Shown: positions 1-8,713, counted from the stretch's first letter. The stretch: DNA of 49,283 nt from Methylobacterium sp. WL119 (GCF_008039875.1 NZ_VRUU01000031.1:1-49283), one strand, 5' to 3'. The notes: generated by a model from the letters alone, not told the origin. Numbers and translations are program-made.

Positions 1-1311
1 GGTGCGCCCGCCGGAGGGCGCGCGGCCGCGGGGCGCCTCGTCCCGGCGCGAGCGCTCGGCCTGGGCCTCCTTCTTCGGGCCGCCGAAGGGCGCGATCGGC
101 TCGCGCACCGGGCTCTCGAAGTCGACGCCGGCTTGGCTCGCGAGGCCCTTGCCGAGCTGCTCCTTCAGGACCTTGGTCTTGATCTCCTCGGTCAGCCCGA
201 CCTCGAGGTCGCCGAGCTGGAACGGCCCGAACGACAGCCGGATCAGCCGGTTCACCGACAGGCCGAGATGCTCGAGGATGCGCTTGACCTCGCGGTTCTT
301 GCCCTCGCGCAGGCCGAGCGTCAGCCAGACGTTGTCGCCGCTGGCGCGATCGAGGGTCGCCTCGACCGGGCCGTATTCCATGCCGTCGATGGTCACGCCC
401 TTGCGCAGCTGGTCGAGCTCCATCTGCGTGATGTCGCCGAAGGCACGCACGCGGTAGCGGCGCAGCCAGCCGGTATCGGGATGGGCGATCACCTTGGCGA
501 GGCCGCCGTCGTTGGTCAGCAGCAGCAGGCCTTCGGTGTTGATGTCGAGGCGGCCGATGGCGACGACGCGCGGCATCTCCTCGGGCATCACCTCGAACAC
601 GGTCTGGCGCCCTTCCGGGTCGCGCGCCGTGGTGACGAGGCCGCGCGGCTTGTGGAAGATCCAAAGCCGGGTGCGCTCGCGCGTCGGCAGCGGCTCGCCG
701 TCGACGGTGATGGCGTCGGAATCCGTCACGTTGATCGCCGGCGTGTCGAGCACGCGGCCGTTCAGCGTGATGCGGCCTTCCGCGATCATCGCCTCGACGT
801 CGCGGCGAGAGGCGATGCCGGCGCGGGCGATCGCCTTGGCGATGCGCTCGCCCTCGTAGGTCTCGGGCGCAGCGGGGGCGGCCGTCGCCGGCGCGGTCTC
901 GGGGGCCGCGATCTCGGAAGCCGTGGCCTCCGGCGCGGCGGCCTCGAGCTCCTCGAGCTCGGCCTCATCGACGGGGGCCGACGCTGCCGGGGTCGGCTCG
1001 GCCGCGGCCGGGCGGCGGCGCAGGGGGGCGTCGCCGCCGCGCTCCTTCGAAACCTTCTCCTTGGCCGGGCGCTCGTTGGCGTGCCGGTCCTTGGGTCGGT
1101 CGCGGGCCACGCGCTCCCGCGGCGCCTCGTCGTCCGCGGACCGGACGTTGGCGTCGGTGGCCGGGCTCCAAGGCTCTGGACGGGAAGGCTCGTCCTGAGA
1201 GGCGGCCTCGCGGCGTGCGGGCTCGGCGTTCGCCGGGGTCTCGGGCGCCTGCGTCGTCTCGGGACCGCGGACGGGCTCGTCCGCGGAGAGGGTGGTCGGA
1301 TTGTCGCTCAT
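1..1311 (-). CDS. rluB: 23S rRNA pseudouridine synthase RluB (RsuA/RluB/E/F family), 3' end off the window
   Basis: The protein isomerises a uridine to pseudouridine in 23S rRNA during large-subunit assembly. From the ATG at 1311 the first ~145 residues are a charged, Ala/Pro/Glu/Arg-rich disordered extension, as is common in alphaproteobacterial RluB. An S4 RNA-binding domain follows (about 150-205, with IARAGIASRRDVEAMI), then the synthase domain with GRLDINTEGLLLLTNDG, whose Asp (residue 256) is the catalytic aspartate of the family. A basic tail continues to the window edge without a stop, so 437 residues are visible and the C-terminus is missing. The gene lies 49 bp downstream of the LysE-type gene on the same strand. 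RluB is favoured over RsuA, RluE and RluF by the long extension and tail, but the exact uridine target is inferred. Confidence 0.9.
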   Translation of the reverse strand, partial: MSDNPTTLSADEPVRGPETTQAPETPANAEPARREAASQDEPSRPEPWSPATDANVRSADDEAPRERVARDRPKDRHANERPAKEKVSKERGGDAPLRRRPAAAEPTPAASAPVDEAELEELEAAAPEATASEIAAPETAPATAAPAAPETYEGERIAKAIARAGIASRRDVEAMIAEGRITLNGRVLDTPAINVTDSDAITVDGEPLPTRERTRLWIFHKPRGLVTTARDPEGRQTVFEVMPEEMPRVVAIGRLDINTEGLLLLTNDGGLAKVIAHPDTGWLRRYRVRAFGDITQMELDQLRKGVTIDGMEYGPVEATLDRASGDNVWLTLGLREGKNREVKRILEHLGLSVNRLIRLSFGPFQLGDLEVGLTEEIKTKVLKEQLGKGLASQAGVDFESPVREPIAPFGGPKKEAQAERSRRDEAPRGRAPSGGRT

Positions 1312-1360
1312 CGGCAAGCCCATAACAGAGCGGGCCCCGCCGCGCGAGACGGATCGTCGC

Positions 1361-1981
1361 TCAGGGGCGTCCGGCCAGCAGGCCGAGCCCGAAGCCGACG
1401 AAGATCGCACCGGTGGCCCGGTCGAACAGGCGCCGCAGCGCAGGCCTGGCGAGATGGCGCGCGAGCTGCCGGCCGCCGAGGGCGTAGACCGCATACCAGA
1501 ACGCCTCGGCGGCGGCGAAGGTCGCGACCAGGATCGTCAGCTGCAACCCCTGATCCACGGCGGGATCGATGAATTGCGGCAGGAACGCCGCCGCGAACAG
1601 CAGGAGCTTCGGGTTGCTCGCCCCGATCAGGAACCCGCCCCGGAACAGGCCGCCGGCGGAGGGGGCGATCGGTCCCGTTCCGACCTGCGGCACCCCGCCG
1701 GCCCCGCGCCACGCCTGAATCCCGAGGAGGACCAGGTATGCGACGCCGGCATAGCGCAGCCCTGCGAACAGGTTGGGCGAGGCGGCGAGCACGGCGCCCA
1801 GCCCCGTCGCCGAGGCGCAGAGCACCAGCACCACGGCCGACAGGCACCCGGCCATGGCGAACAGGCTGGCTCCGAGGCCGAAGCGAAGGCTGCGCGTCAT
1901 CACGTGCAGCATGTTCGGGCCGGGGGTGCCGGAAAGCAGGAAGACGGCGCCGAGGAAGAGTGCCCAGGTTTGGGGATTCAT
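1361..1981 (-). CDS. LysE/RhtB family amino-acid exporter
   Basis: This is a 206-residue inner-membrane protein with about six hydrophobic helices. The family signature near the N-terminus (FLLSGTPGPNMLHVMTRSL) is clear, and length matches LysE/RhtB exporters of amino acids and homoserine lactones. The ATG at 1981 (MNPQTWALF) is preferred to an in-frame ATG nine codons upstream, because family members begin just before the first helix. The exported substrate cannot be read from the sequence. No dedicated regulator is adjacent; rluB follows 49 bp downstream. Confidence 0.9.
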   Translation of the reverse strand: MNPQTWALFLGAVFLLSGTPGPNMLHVMTRSLRFGLGASLFAMAGCLSAVVLVLCASATGLGAVLAASPNLFAGLRYAGVAYLVLLGIQAWRGAGGVPQVGTGPIAPSAGGLFRGGFLIGASNPKLLLFAAAFLPQFIDPAVDQGLQLTILVATFAAAEAFWYAVYALGGRQLARHLARPALRRLFDRATGAIFVGFGLGLLAGRP

Positions 1982-2064
1982 GGACCGGACAGGGTGAGGC
2001 GAGGGCACCTGAGGCTACGCCCGCACGCGTTCCAATGCACCCCGGCCAGTGCCCCCTGGAACGC

Positions 2065-2097
2065 GAGAAGGGCGGCCCGATCCGGGCCGCCCTTCTC
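2065..2097 (-). terminator. Strong stem-loop terminator after the DUF1328 gene
   Basis: A perfect 15-bp inverted repeat (2065-2079 against 2083-2097) has a three-base loop and is very GC-rich at its core. It lies 24 bp beyond the stop of the DUF1328 gene, between it and the LysE-type gene. There is no clear U-tract, so it may be an RNA-stabilising hairpin rather than a classical intrinsic terminator. Confidence 0.75.
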
Positions 2098-2121
2098 ACA
2101 ACGCAGAACTAGTCCGGCCGG

Positions 2122-2298
2122 TCAGAGCCGCGGCGCGCGTCCGCGCATCACGCCGAACACGGCGGAGACCAGGAACAGGGCGATGGCCACGAAGAAGACG
2201 ATCTTGGCCGCCTCCATCGCCGTCCCGGCGATGCCGCCGAAGCCGAGGAGCGCCGCGACCAACGCGACCACGAGAAAGGTGATGGCCCAACCGATCAT
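2122..2298 (-). CDS. DUF1328 (UPF0391/YtjA-like) small membrane protein
   Basis: The 58-residue protein starts at the ATG at 2298, behind a near-perfect ribosome binding site (AGGAGGT). It has two hydrophobic segments, with the first reading [19 protein letters not shown] and a Gly-rich turn (GGIAGTA) between them, which is the DUF1328 pattern. These proteins are abundant, often stress-linked inner-membrane peptides of unknown biochemical role. The longer frame starting upstream (2331) is rejected because it would bury the strong ribosome binding site. The neighbouring gene is a CsbD-type stress protein on the same strand. Confidence 0.9.
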   Translation of the reverse strand: MIGWAITFLVVALVAALLGFGGIAGTAMEAAKIVFFVAIALFLVSAVFGVMRGRAPRL

Positions 2299-2415
2299 GC
2301 AGACCTCCTGGAAACGAATGCGTTGATGCAAGGCCGGGGACGCACCGACCGGCCGACCGAACCCCGATGCGGAACGAAACCCGCGTCCGCACCGGGGGAT
2401 GCGTTGCTGCGAGGC

Positions 2416-2592
2416 TTACTTGCCGACGGCCGACTTCACGTCGCCCTTGACGCCTTCGGCCTTGCCCTTGGCTTCCTGCGCGGCGCCGTCGGCCTTCAGG
2501 TTCGCGTTGTCCGTCGCGTTGCCGATGCCCTGCTTGGCCTTGCCGACCGCCTCGTTGGCGGCGCCCTTGATCTTGTCGGTGGTGCTGCTCAT
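2416..2592 (-). CDS. CsbD family general-stress protein
   Basis: This 58-residue hydrophilic protein has the CsbD pattern: a start of [20 protein letters not shown] followed by repeats of about 11 residues rich in Gly, Lys and Ala, ending [10 protein letters not shown]. CsbD-like proteins are small, abundant, stress-induced proteins of unknown mechanism, resembling LEA-type repeat proteins. The ATG at 2592 has GAGGAG seven bases upstream. The gene lies 117 bp upstream of the DUF1328 gene in the same direction, a pairing that suggests common general-stress control. Confidence 0.92.
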   Translation of the reverse strand: MSSTTDKIKGAANEAVGKAKQGIGNATDNANLKADGAAQEAKGKAEGVKGDVKSAVGK

Positions 2593-2751
2593 CGCCGGCT
2601 CCTCATCCTGAATGCGGCCGTGCCGCGTTGGATGAGAAACGGCCGGCCCCGGCTGAATGTTCCGCCGATTAACATTCCTCGGACGGGGGTCGATGTGCCG
2701 GCCGGTGCGGCGCGCTTTGCGGCGGCGGTGCCGGCGGCTAGGAACGTCCTC

Positions 2752-3219
2752 GTGCCCCACTCGATCCCTCCCGCGAAGACGTCGCCGTTCGATCTCGCCT
2801 TCGCCGCGGCGCGCCGCGCGGCGGAGGCCGGCGAGGTGCCGGTCGGTGCCGTCATCGTGCGCGGCGACGTCGTGCTGGCGGTGACGCACAACCGGCCGCG
2901 GGCGCTCAACGATCCGACGGCGCATGCGGAGATCCTGGCGATCCGCGCCGCCTGCGCCGCCCTCGGCGACGACCGGCTGCCGGGCTGCGACCTCTACGTG
3001 ACCCTGGAGCCGTGCCCGATGTGCGCGGGCGCGATCGGCTTCGCGCGGATCCGGCGGCTCTATTACGGCGCCGCCGACCCCAAGGGCGGCGGGGTCGAGA
3101 ACGGCGCACGCGTGTTCAACCATCCGACCTGCCACCACGCGCCGGACGTGTATGGCGGCTTCCGCGAGGACGAGGCGGCGGCATTGCTGCGCGCCTTCTT
3201 CCGCGAGCGGCGGGACTGA
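2752..3219 (+). CDS. tadA: tRNA-specific adenosine deaminase TadA
   Basis: TadA converts the wobble adenosine of tRNA-Arg(ACG) to inosine and is essential in most bacteria. Counting from a GTG start at 2752, the protein has 155 residues. It shows the zinc deaminase motifs: H58 and catalytic E60 in [12 protein letters not shown], and C88 and C91 in [11 protein letters not shown]. The open frame extends upstream to 2323 with no TadA-like sequence, so the GTG (after AGGAAC) is the best start, though not certain. The gene is divergent from the csbD-like gene. Confidence 0.9.
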   Translation: MPHSIPPAKTSPFDLAFAAARRAAEAGEVPVGAVIVRGDVVLAVTHNRPRALNDPTAHAEILAIRAACAALGDDRLPGCDLYVTLEPCPMCAGAIGFARIRRLYYGAADPKGGGVENGARVFNHPTCHHAPDVYGGFREDEAAALLRAFFRERRD

Positions 3220-3292
3220 CCCGTCGCCCCTGCGCGCGAACCGGCCCCGCCCGCCCGACGTTGCCCCGTCGGACAACCCGGAAGCCGCCTCC

Positions 3293-3997
3293 ATGAGACC
3301 GACCTATCATCGCGCCCTGATCGTCGGGGCCGGCTCGGGCCTCAGCGCGGCGCTCGCCCGGCAACTCGCCGCCGACGGCCTGCGGGTCGGGCTTGCGGCC
3401 CGCGACGTCGGGAAGCTCGACGCGCTCGCCCGCGAGACCGGCGCGGCGGTCCATGCCTGCGACGCGAGCCGGCCGGACGACGTCGAGGCGCTGTTTGCCG
3501 CGATCGAGCCGGCGCTCGGCGGCCCGCCGGACGTGGTGGTCTACAACGCCAGCGGGCGCGTGCGCGGCGCGATCGCGGAGCTCGACCCGGCGGCCGTCGC
3601 CCAGGCGCTCGCCGTCTCGGCCTTCGGCGGGTTCCTGGTGGCGCAGGCGGCCGCCCGGCGCATGCTGCCGGCCCGGCACGGCGCGATCCTGCTCACCGGC
3701 GCCTCGGCGAGCGTGAAGGGGTTCGCCGGCTCGTCGGCCTTCGCCATGGGCAAGTTCGCCCTGCGCGGCCTGGCCCAGAGCCTGTCGCGCGAGCTGCAGC
3801 CCCAGGGCATCCACGTGGCCCACTTCGTCATCGACGGCGCGATCCGGAACCCGGCCCGCGCGCCCGAGGCGCCGGATGCCCCCGACAGCCACCTCGACCC
3901 GGAGGCCATCGCCCGCAGCTACCGCGACGTGCTGCGCCAGGATCGCAGCGCCTGGACCCAGGAGCTGGAGCTGCGCCCCTGGGTCGAGCGGTTCTGA
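3293..3997 (+). CDS. SDR-family oxidoreductase-like protein with FxxxK in place of YxxxK
   Basis: The 234-residue protein has a short-chain dehydrogenase Rossmann fold: the nucleotide loop [13 protein letters not shown] at residues 6-18, YNASG in place of NNAG near 84, and LTGASAS with the conserved Ser near 137. The active-site segment is [13 protein letters not shown], with Phe150 where the catalytic Tyr normally stands and Lys154 retained. A later segment ([12 protein letters not shown]) is characteristic of a subgroup in which this FxxxK form recurs, so it is probably inherited rather than a recent lesion. The reaction is unknown and may be non-redox or use another acid. A hairpin terminator follows at 4001-4027. 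Confidence 0.85.
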   Translation: MRPTYHRALIVGAGSGLSAALARQLAADGLRVGLAARDVGKLDALARETGAAVHACDASRPDDVEALFAAIEPALGGPPDVVVYNASGRVRGAIAELDPAAVAQALAVSAFGGFLVAQAAARRMLPARHGAILLTGASASVKGFAGSSAFAMGKFALRGLAQSLSRELQPQGIHVAHFVIDGAIRNPARAPEAPDAPDSHLDPEAIARSYRDVLRQDRSAWTQELELRPWVERF

Positions 3998-4000
3998 GAG

Positions 4001-4027
4001 ACCTGCGGCCTCACCCGTGCCGCAGGT
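4001..4027. terminator. Bidirectional stem-loop between convergent genes
   Basis: A perfect 9-bp inverted repeat (4001-4009 against 4019-4027) with a nine-base loop lies between the SDR gene (stop at 3997) and the oppositely oriented small gene, whose stop codon falls in the loop. It can serve both transcripts. There is no U-tract. Confidence 0.6.
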
Positions 4028-4241
4028 CGTCCACCGGCGCCGGCGGGGGCCGGAAAGGTTGCGCGGTCGCGGGGATCTTGAACGGCAGGACGTTCGAGGG
4101 ACGCTCGTCCGCGACCGGGGGCGACGGCCGCCGGCGGCCCGACCGGAGGATCAGGCCGACCACGAGCCGGCTGCAGCCGCGCGCGGCGTGACGCTGCGCC
4201 CGGTTTCGCGTCCAGATCGGAAAATCCTGGCGGTTTCGCAT
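4011..4241 (-). CDS. Small hypothetical basic protein
   Basis: This 76-residue open frame has an Arg-rich first half, a short hydrophobic patch (CSRLVVGLILRSG), then SNVLPFKIP and a Pro-rich tail ending VDDLRHG. The LPFKIP-type segment resembles short C-terminal motifs in other small rhizobial hypothetical proteins. I recognise no domain. Support is its position between a terminator hairpin and ridA, and a distinct, non-repetitive composition. It could still be a chance open frame in GC-rich DNA. Confidence 0.45.
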   Translation of the reverse strand: MRNRQDFPIWTRNRAQRHAARGCSRLVVGLILRSGRRRPSPPVADERPSNVLPFKIPATAQPFRPPPAPVDDLRHG

Positions 4242-4355
4242 GTCGGGCTCCCTCGTCAGGCTCGGACACGAGAGAACACCGCGATTCCGACGACCCGCAC
4301 ATCACCCGTTTGGGGGATGCCCCCGGCGATCGGTAAACGGCCGCGATGGGTCGGC

Positions 4356-4754
4356 TCAGGCCGGGTCCGGGCGCGCGGCGACGGCCTCGATCTCGACGAG
4401 GTAGCCGTGGTGCAGGCCCGGCACCGGCACCACGGCGCGGGCGGGGCGGGCCGCGCCGAACATCTCCGCGTAGATCCGATCGAAGGCCGGCCAGTTCTCG
4501 ACGCCGACCAAGTAGGCGGTGACCTTGAGCACGCGCTCCGGGCCGCATCCGGCCGCGCCGAGGATGGCGAGCACGTTGGCCAGCGCCTGCCGGGCCTGCT
4601 CCTCGAACGGGCGGTCGAAGGTATGGCTGCCGTCGGGGCGGGGCCCGAGCTGGCCCGAGACGAAGACGAGGTCGCGCCATGCCGTCGCCTGGGCATAGTG
4701 CCCGGCGGGCTCCGGCACGGCCTTCGTCGCGATGCGCTCGATCGGATCTGTCAT
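4356..4754 (-). CDS. RidA family 2-iminobutanoate/2-iminopropanoate deaminase
   Basis: RidA enzymes hydrolyse reactive enamine/imine intermediates such as 2-aminoacrylate, which PLP-dependent dehydratases release, to the 2-oxo acid and ammonia. The 132-residue protein is full length, has SGQLGPRPDG and the C-terminal core RPARAVVPV followed by LVEIEAVA. R106 aligns with the substrate-binding Arg of E. coli RidA. The start at 4754 lies 8 bp after the stop of the D-serine dehydratase-like gene, so the two are almost certainly co-transcribed. That pairing fits a dehydratase whose unstable product is cleared by its own RidA. Confidence 0.9.
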   Translation of the reverse strand: MTDPIERIATKAVPEPAGHYAQATAWRDLVFVSGQLGPRPDGSHTFDRPFEEQARQALANVLAILGAAGCGPERVLKVTAYLVGVENWPAFDRIYAEMFGAARPARAVVPVPGLHHGYLVEIEAVAARPDPA

Positions 4755-4762
4755 GGAGAGGA

Positions 4763-5935
4763 TCACCAGCCGGCGATGCGGGGCCACGTGGCGGAGACGC
4801 GCCCGGCGGCGTCGAGCACGTGGTAGCTTCCGTGCTGCGCGGCGGTGGCGCAGGCATGGTTGGGCAGGATGCGCAGGCGCGCGCCCAAGGCAAGGTCCGG
4901 CAGCGCGGCGGCTGATCCGGGGCGGAGGGCGACGATGCCGTGCTCCTGGTTGGCGTCGCGCACGATCAGGTCGGGGTAGGGCGTCCCCGCCGGATCGCAG
5001 ACGATCCCGTAGCCCTGGTCGACGGCTTGGCGCGCGGTGCCGCGGTCGCGCGACAGCGCCATCCATCCGGCGTCGACGATGATCCAGCCCTTCGCGCGCT
5101 GGTGCCCGATCACCGTCGCCAGCACCGACAGGACGATGTCCCCGGTTGCGCAGGTGCCGATGCCGGCCTGGAACAAGTCGCCGAACATGAAGACGCCGGC
5201 CCGCACCTCGGTCACGCCGTCGAGCGCCTCGGCGAACCGCGCGGTCGGGGTCGAGCCGATGCTGACCACGGGGCAGGGGAGGCCGGCGGCCCGCAGGTGC
5301 CCGGCCGCCGCGACGCCGGCCGCGCGCTCGACCTCCGCCGCCGCCGCGATCCGCTCTGGCTCGCTCAGGCCGTAGCTGTCGCCGGCATGCAGCAGCACCC
5401 CGCGCAGCACCGCGCCCCCGGCGACGAGGACGCGGCCGATCGCCGTCAGCGTCCCGGCGTCGTCCGGCGCGACCCCCGAGCGGTGCCCGTCGGCGTCGAC
5501 CTCGATCAGGACGGGCAGGGGCGCGCAGACGGGATCGCGGTTGGCCGCCACCCACGCCGCGACGGCCTCGGCCTGCGCCACGCTGTCGAGGACGATCGCG
5601 AGGTCGGCCCCGTATTGCCGGCGGATGCCGCCGACCCGATCGAGCTTCTGCGGCGCGATGCCGACGCCGTAGGTGAGGTCGGTGACGCCGCCCTCGGCGA
5701 AGTAGGCGGCCTCGCGCAGCGTCGAGACCATGGCCGGCCCGCGCGGGCCGGTCATCGCGCGGCGCGCCACGTCGAGGGACTTCGCCGTCTTGAGATGGGG
5801 CCGGAAGGCGACGCCGAGGCCGGCGAGCCGCGCCCGCATCCGCGCGACGTTGGCGGTCAGGCGCGCCTCGTCGAGGAGTAGGCAGGGGGTGTCGAGGGCG
5901 GCGAGCGAATCCGCGGCGACGTCGGTGACGGCCAT
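4763..5935 (-). CDS. D-serine dehydratase / D-threonine aldolase-like PLP enzyme (DSD1 family)
   Basis: The 390-residue enzyme has the alanine-racemase-type barrel with the PLP lysine in RPHLKTAK (K49) and a C-terminal metal pair, H360 and C362, in ILPNHACATA. PLP plus a His-x-Cys metal site defines the eukaryotic-type D-serine dehydratase and D-threonine aldolase group. The PNHxC form and the ridA gene 8 bp downstream favour dehydration of a D-hydroxy amino acid through an aminoacrylate-type intermediate, but aldol cleavage of D-threonine remains possible. The ATG at 5935 is divergent from the quinone oxidoreductase gene at 6031. Confidence 0.85.
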   Translation of the reverse strand: MAVTDVAADSLAALDTPCLLLDEARLTANVARMRARLAGLGVAFRPHLKTAKSLDVARRAMTGPRGPAMVSTLREAAYFAEGGVTDLTYGVGIAPQKLDRVGGIRRQYGADLAIVLDSVAQAEAVAAWVAANRDPVCAPLPVLIEVDADGHRSGVAPDDAGTLTAIGRVLVAGGAVLRGVLLHAGDSYGLSEPERIAAAAEVERAAGVAAAGHLRAAGLPCPVVSIGSTPTARFAEALDGVTEVRAGVFMFGDLFQAGIGTCATGDIVLSVLATVIGHQRAKGWIIVDAGWMALSRDRGTARQAVDQGYGIVCDPAGTPYPDLIVRDANQEHGIVALRPGSAAALPDLALGARLRILPNHACATAAQHGSYHVLDAAGRVSATWPRIAGW

Positions 5936-6030
5936 CGCGACCCCTTTCCGATTCCGGTCCCGGCCTTCTAGGCAGATGCCGGGCGCAGGGCTAGGTGGTC
6001 GAGACCGTCGCCCGGCCTCGGAGAACCGCC

Positions 6031-7011
6031 ATGACAGACGCGAACGCCGTCATCCTCCGCGCGTTCGGCGCCCCCGAGGCGATGCGCCTCGAAGCCGTCG
6101 ACCTGCCCCCGCCCGGACCGGGCGCGGTGCTCCTGCGCCAGACCGCCATCGGCTTCAACTTCATCGACGTCTATCAGCGCAAGGGGGTCTACCCGCTGCC
6201 GCTGCCGACCGGGCTCGGCCACGAGGCCGCCGGGCGGATCGAGGCGCTGGGCGAGGGCGTCGCGGGGTTCCGGGTCGGCGACCGGGTCGCCTATATGAAC
6301 GCGGGGCTCGGCAGCTACGCCGACCGGCGCGTCGTGCCGGCGGACAAGCTGGTGGCGATCCCCGACGCCGTCTCGGACGAGGACGCCGCCGCCCTGCTGT
6401 TCAAGGGGATGACCGCGCAGTACCTGCTCCGGCGCACCCATGCGGTCCAGCCGGGCGAGATGGTGCTGGTCCATGCCGCGGCCGGCGGCGTCGGGCAGAT
6501 CCTGTGCCGCTGGGCCAAGGCGCTCGGCGCCACCGTGGTCGGCACCGCGGGATCGGCGGAGAAGTGCGCGGTGGCGCGCGAGGCCGGCTGCGACGTGGCG
6601 GTCGACTATTCGCGAGGGGGCTGGCCCGAGGCGCTGCTCGCCGCCACCGGCGGCCGCAAGGCGCGGGTCGTCTACGATTCGGTCGGCCGCGACACCTTCC
6701 TGCATTCGCTCGACCTCGCCGCGCCCTTCGGCCTCGTGGTGCTCTACGGCGCCGCCTCCGGGCCGGCGCCGGCGATCGAGCCGGAGCTGCTGAACAAGAA
6801 GGGCTGCCTCTTCCTCACCCGCCCGTCGGTGTTTCCGCACAATGCCGACCCCGCGGACCTGCGGGCCAACGCGGCCGAGGTCTTCGCCGCCATCGCCTCG
6901 GGGGCGATCGTCGCGCGCATCGGCGCGCGGTTCCCGCTCGCGGAGGCGGTCGCGGCGCACCGCGCGGCGGAGGCACGCGAAACGACGGGATCGATCCTGC
7001 TGCTGCCGTGA
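6031..7011 (+). CDS. Zinc-independent NADPH:quinone oxidoreductase (MDR superfamily)
   Basis: This 326-residue enzyme matches the QOR/zeta-crystallin family, which reduces quinones with NADPH. The start is LRAFGAPEAMRLEAVDLP, followed by IGFNFIDVYQRKGVYPLPLP, GLGHEAAGRIEALGEGV and the nucleotide-binding segment HAAAGGVGQILCRWAKALGA. No structural zinc Cys cluster is visible, as expected for the class. The ATG at 6031 follows GGAGAACCGCC. The gene ends 13 bp before the stop of the convergent ThDP enzyme, with no obvious hairpin between them. Confidence 0.92.
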   Translation: MTDANAVILRAFGAPEAMRLEAVDLPPPGPGAVLLRQTAIGFNFIDVYQRKGVYPLPLPTGLGHEAAGRIEALGEGVAGFRVGDRVAYMNAGLGSYADRRVVPADKLVAIPDAVSDEDAAALLFKGMTAQYLLRRTHAVQPGEMVLVHAAAGGVGQILCRWAKALGATVVGTAGSAEKCAVAREAGCDVAVDYSRGGWPEALLAATGGRKARVVYDSVGRDTFLHSLDLAAPFGLVVLYGAASGPAPAIEPELLNKKGCLFLTRPSVFPHNADPADLRANAAEVFAAIASGAIVARIGARFPLAEAVAAHRAAEARETTGSILLLP

Positions 7012-7024
7012 GGCACGCCGCCCG

Positions 7025-8713
7025 TCAGGTCGCCCGCACCACCACCTCGACCAGGTTCGGCGCGCCCGACCGGATCCCGTCCTCGATCGCCGCCGCGATG
7101 TCGGCCGCACGGGTCACGCGCCGCGCCGGCACGCCCATCGAGGCGGCCAGCGCGACGAAGTCGATGCGCGGATCGACGAGGTCCATGGCGATGAAGCGGT
7201 TGGCGCGCACCGACGCGTAGTGGGATTGCGACTTCATGTAGTTCTTCAGGATGTTGTACTCGGCGTTGTTGATCACCACGAAGGTCACCGGCAGCGTTTC
7301 GTGGGCGGCGGTCCACAGCGCCTGGGGCGAGTACATCGCCGCGCCGTCGCCGACGACGCAGACCACCGGCGCGCGGTCGAGGCCGAGCGAGGTGCCAACC
7401 GAGGCCGGCATTCCCCAGCCCAGGACGCCGCCGCGCATCGAGGCGTACTGGTGCGTCTTGTCGCTGTGCAGGAAGGTGCGCAGATGCGCCATCGTCGCCG
7501 GCGCCTCGTCGACGATGGCGGTGTCGGCGCCGACGGCGCGGGCGATCTCGCGGGCGGCGACCAGCGGCGCGATCACCGGGTCGGCGAAGGCGGCGTCGGC
7601 CGCCTCGGTCAGCTTTCCGCGACGGGCCGCGTAGATCCGCGCGGCCGCGACCCGCAGCTCGGCATAGGCATCGGCCCGCTCCGCGAGGCGCGGCCTCAGG
7701 AGCGGCAGCAGCGCGTCGAGGGAGGCGCGCACGTCGCCGACCATCGAGAGGGTGGTCTCGTAGGTGCGCCCGAGGTCGCGCACGTCCGCCGAAAGCTGGA
7801 ACACCTGCGTGCCGGCCGGCACCGCCGAGCCTTCCGTGTAGAGCACCGTGATCAGCGACTTGCCGCCGAGCGCGAACACCGCGTCGTAGGCGCCGAGGAT
7901 GCCGGCGATCTCCGTGGCCTTGGTCGGCAGGTTCCCGGCCCAGAGCGGATGCGCGGTGGGGAAGGGGATGTGGGCCGGCCAGGACGAGCCGTAGACCGGC
8001 GCGCCGAGGAGGTCGGCGAGCGCCACGGCCTGGCCGGAGGCGTCGCTGGCGTCGATCTCGTCGCCGGCGATGACGGCGAGGCGCCCGGGCGCCACCGCGG
8101 CGAGGTGGTCGGCGAGCCGCTCGAGCGAGCCCGCCACGGCGCAGCGGTCGATCGTCGAGACGCCGCCGGCAGGCGCGGCGGTCATCGCCTCCATCACGTC
8201 CATCGGCAGCGACAGGAAGACCGGGCCCGAGGGCGCGGCCGAGCAGTCGTGGAAGGCGCGCCGCAGCAGGATCGGCAGCTGGTCGGCGTTGGTGACCTCG
8301 CGCGCCCACTTCACGGCGGGCGTGGCGAGGCTGACGAGGTCGCCGAACAGCAGCGGATCGGTGATCGCGTGACGCGAATCCTGCTGGCCCGCCGTCACCA
8401 CCAGCGGCGTGCCCGAGACGTGGGCGTTGATCAGGTTGCCGAAGCCGTGGCCGAGGCCGCCGGCGGTGTGGAGGTTGAGGAAGGCGGGCCGGCGCGCGGC
8501 ATGCGCGTAGCCGTCGGCCATCGCCACCGCGCTCGCCTCCTGCAGCGCCAGCACGTAGGCGATGTCGGGGGTCTCGGTGAGCGCGTCGATCAGCGGCAGC
8601 TCGGTGGTGCCGGGATTGCCGAAGATGTAGCGAACCCCCTCCGAGCGCAGCACCTCGAGCAGCACCATCGCCCCTCGGCGGCTTCCGAGCGCGTCCACCG
8701 TCGCAATCGCCAT
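7025..8713 (-). CDS. Thiamine-diphosphate decarboxylase, benzoylformate decarboxylase-like
   Basis: The 562-residue protein has the three ThDP-enzyme domains. The N-terminal domain has GNPGTTELPLIDAL, E59 in ALQEAS (activates the thiazolium) and H82 in NLHTAGG, the counterpart of His70 of benzoylformate decarboxylase. The C-terminal domain has the ThDP/Mg motif beginning GDGAAMYSPQ and ending VVINNAEYN. Similarity to the mandelate-pathway decarboxylase is clear through residue ~110. However, Thr replaces the active-site Ser in the GNPG loop, and the second catalytic His region reads ALGGKSLITVLYTEG with no His. The substrate may therefore be another 2-oxo acid. The next gene on this strand is an FAD monooxygenase 71 bp upstream. 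Confidence 0.85.
   Translation of the reverse strand: MAIATVDALGSRRGAMVLLEVLRSEGVRYIFGNPGTTELPLIDALTETPDIAYVLALQEASAVAMADGYAHAARRPAFLNLHTAGGLGHGFGNLINAHVSGTPLVVTAGQQDSRHAITDPLLFGDLVSLATPAVKWAREVTNADQLPILLRRAFHDCSAAPSGPVFLSLPMDVMEAMTAAPAGGVSTIDRCAVAGSLERLADHLAAVAPGRLAVIAGDEIDASDASGQAVALADLLGAPVYGSSWPAHIPFPTAHPLWAGNLPTKATEIAGILGAYDAVFALGGKSLITVLYTEGSAVPAGTQVFQLSADVRDLGRTYETTLSMVGDVRASLDALLPLLRPRLAERADAYAELRVAAARIYAARRGKLTEAADAAFADPVIAPLVAAREIARAVGADTAIVDEAPATMAHLRTFLHSDKTHQYASMRGGVLGWGMPASVGTSLGLDRAPVVCVVGDGAAMYSPQALWTAAHETLPVTFVVINNAEYNILKNYMKSQSHYASVRANRFIAMDLVDPRIDFVALAASMGVPARRVTRAADIAAAIEDGIRSGAPNLVEVVVRAT

Noticed and set aside
1308..2099. Long frames on both strands overlapping the LysE-type gene
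   Set aside because: Only the frame at 1361-1981 gives membrane helices and the LysE signature; the others are compositional shadows.
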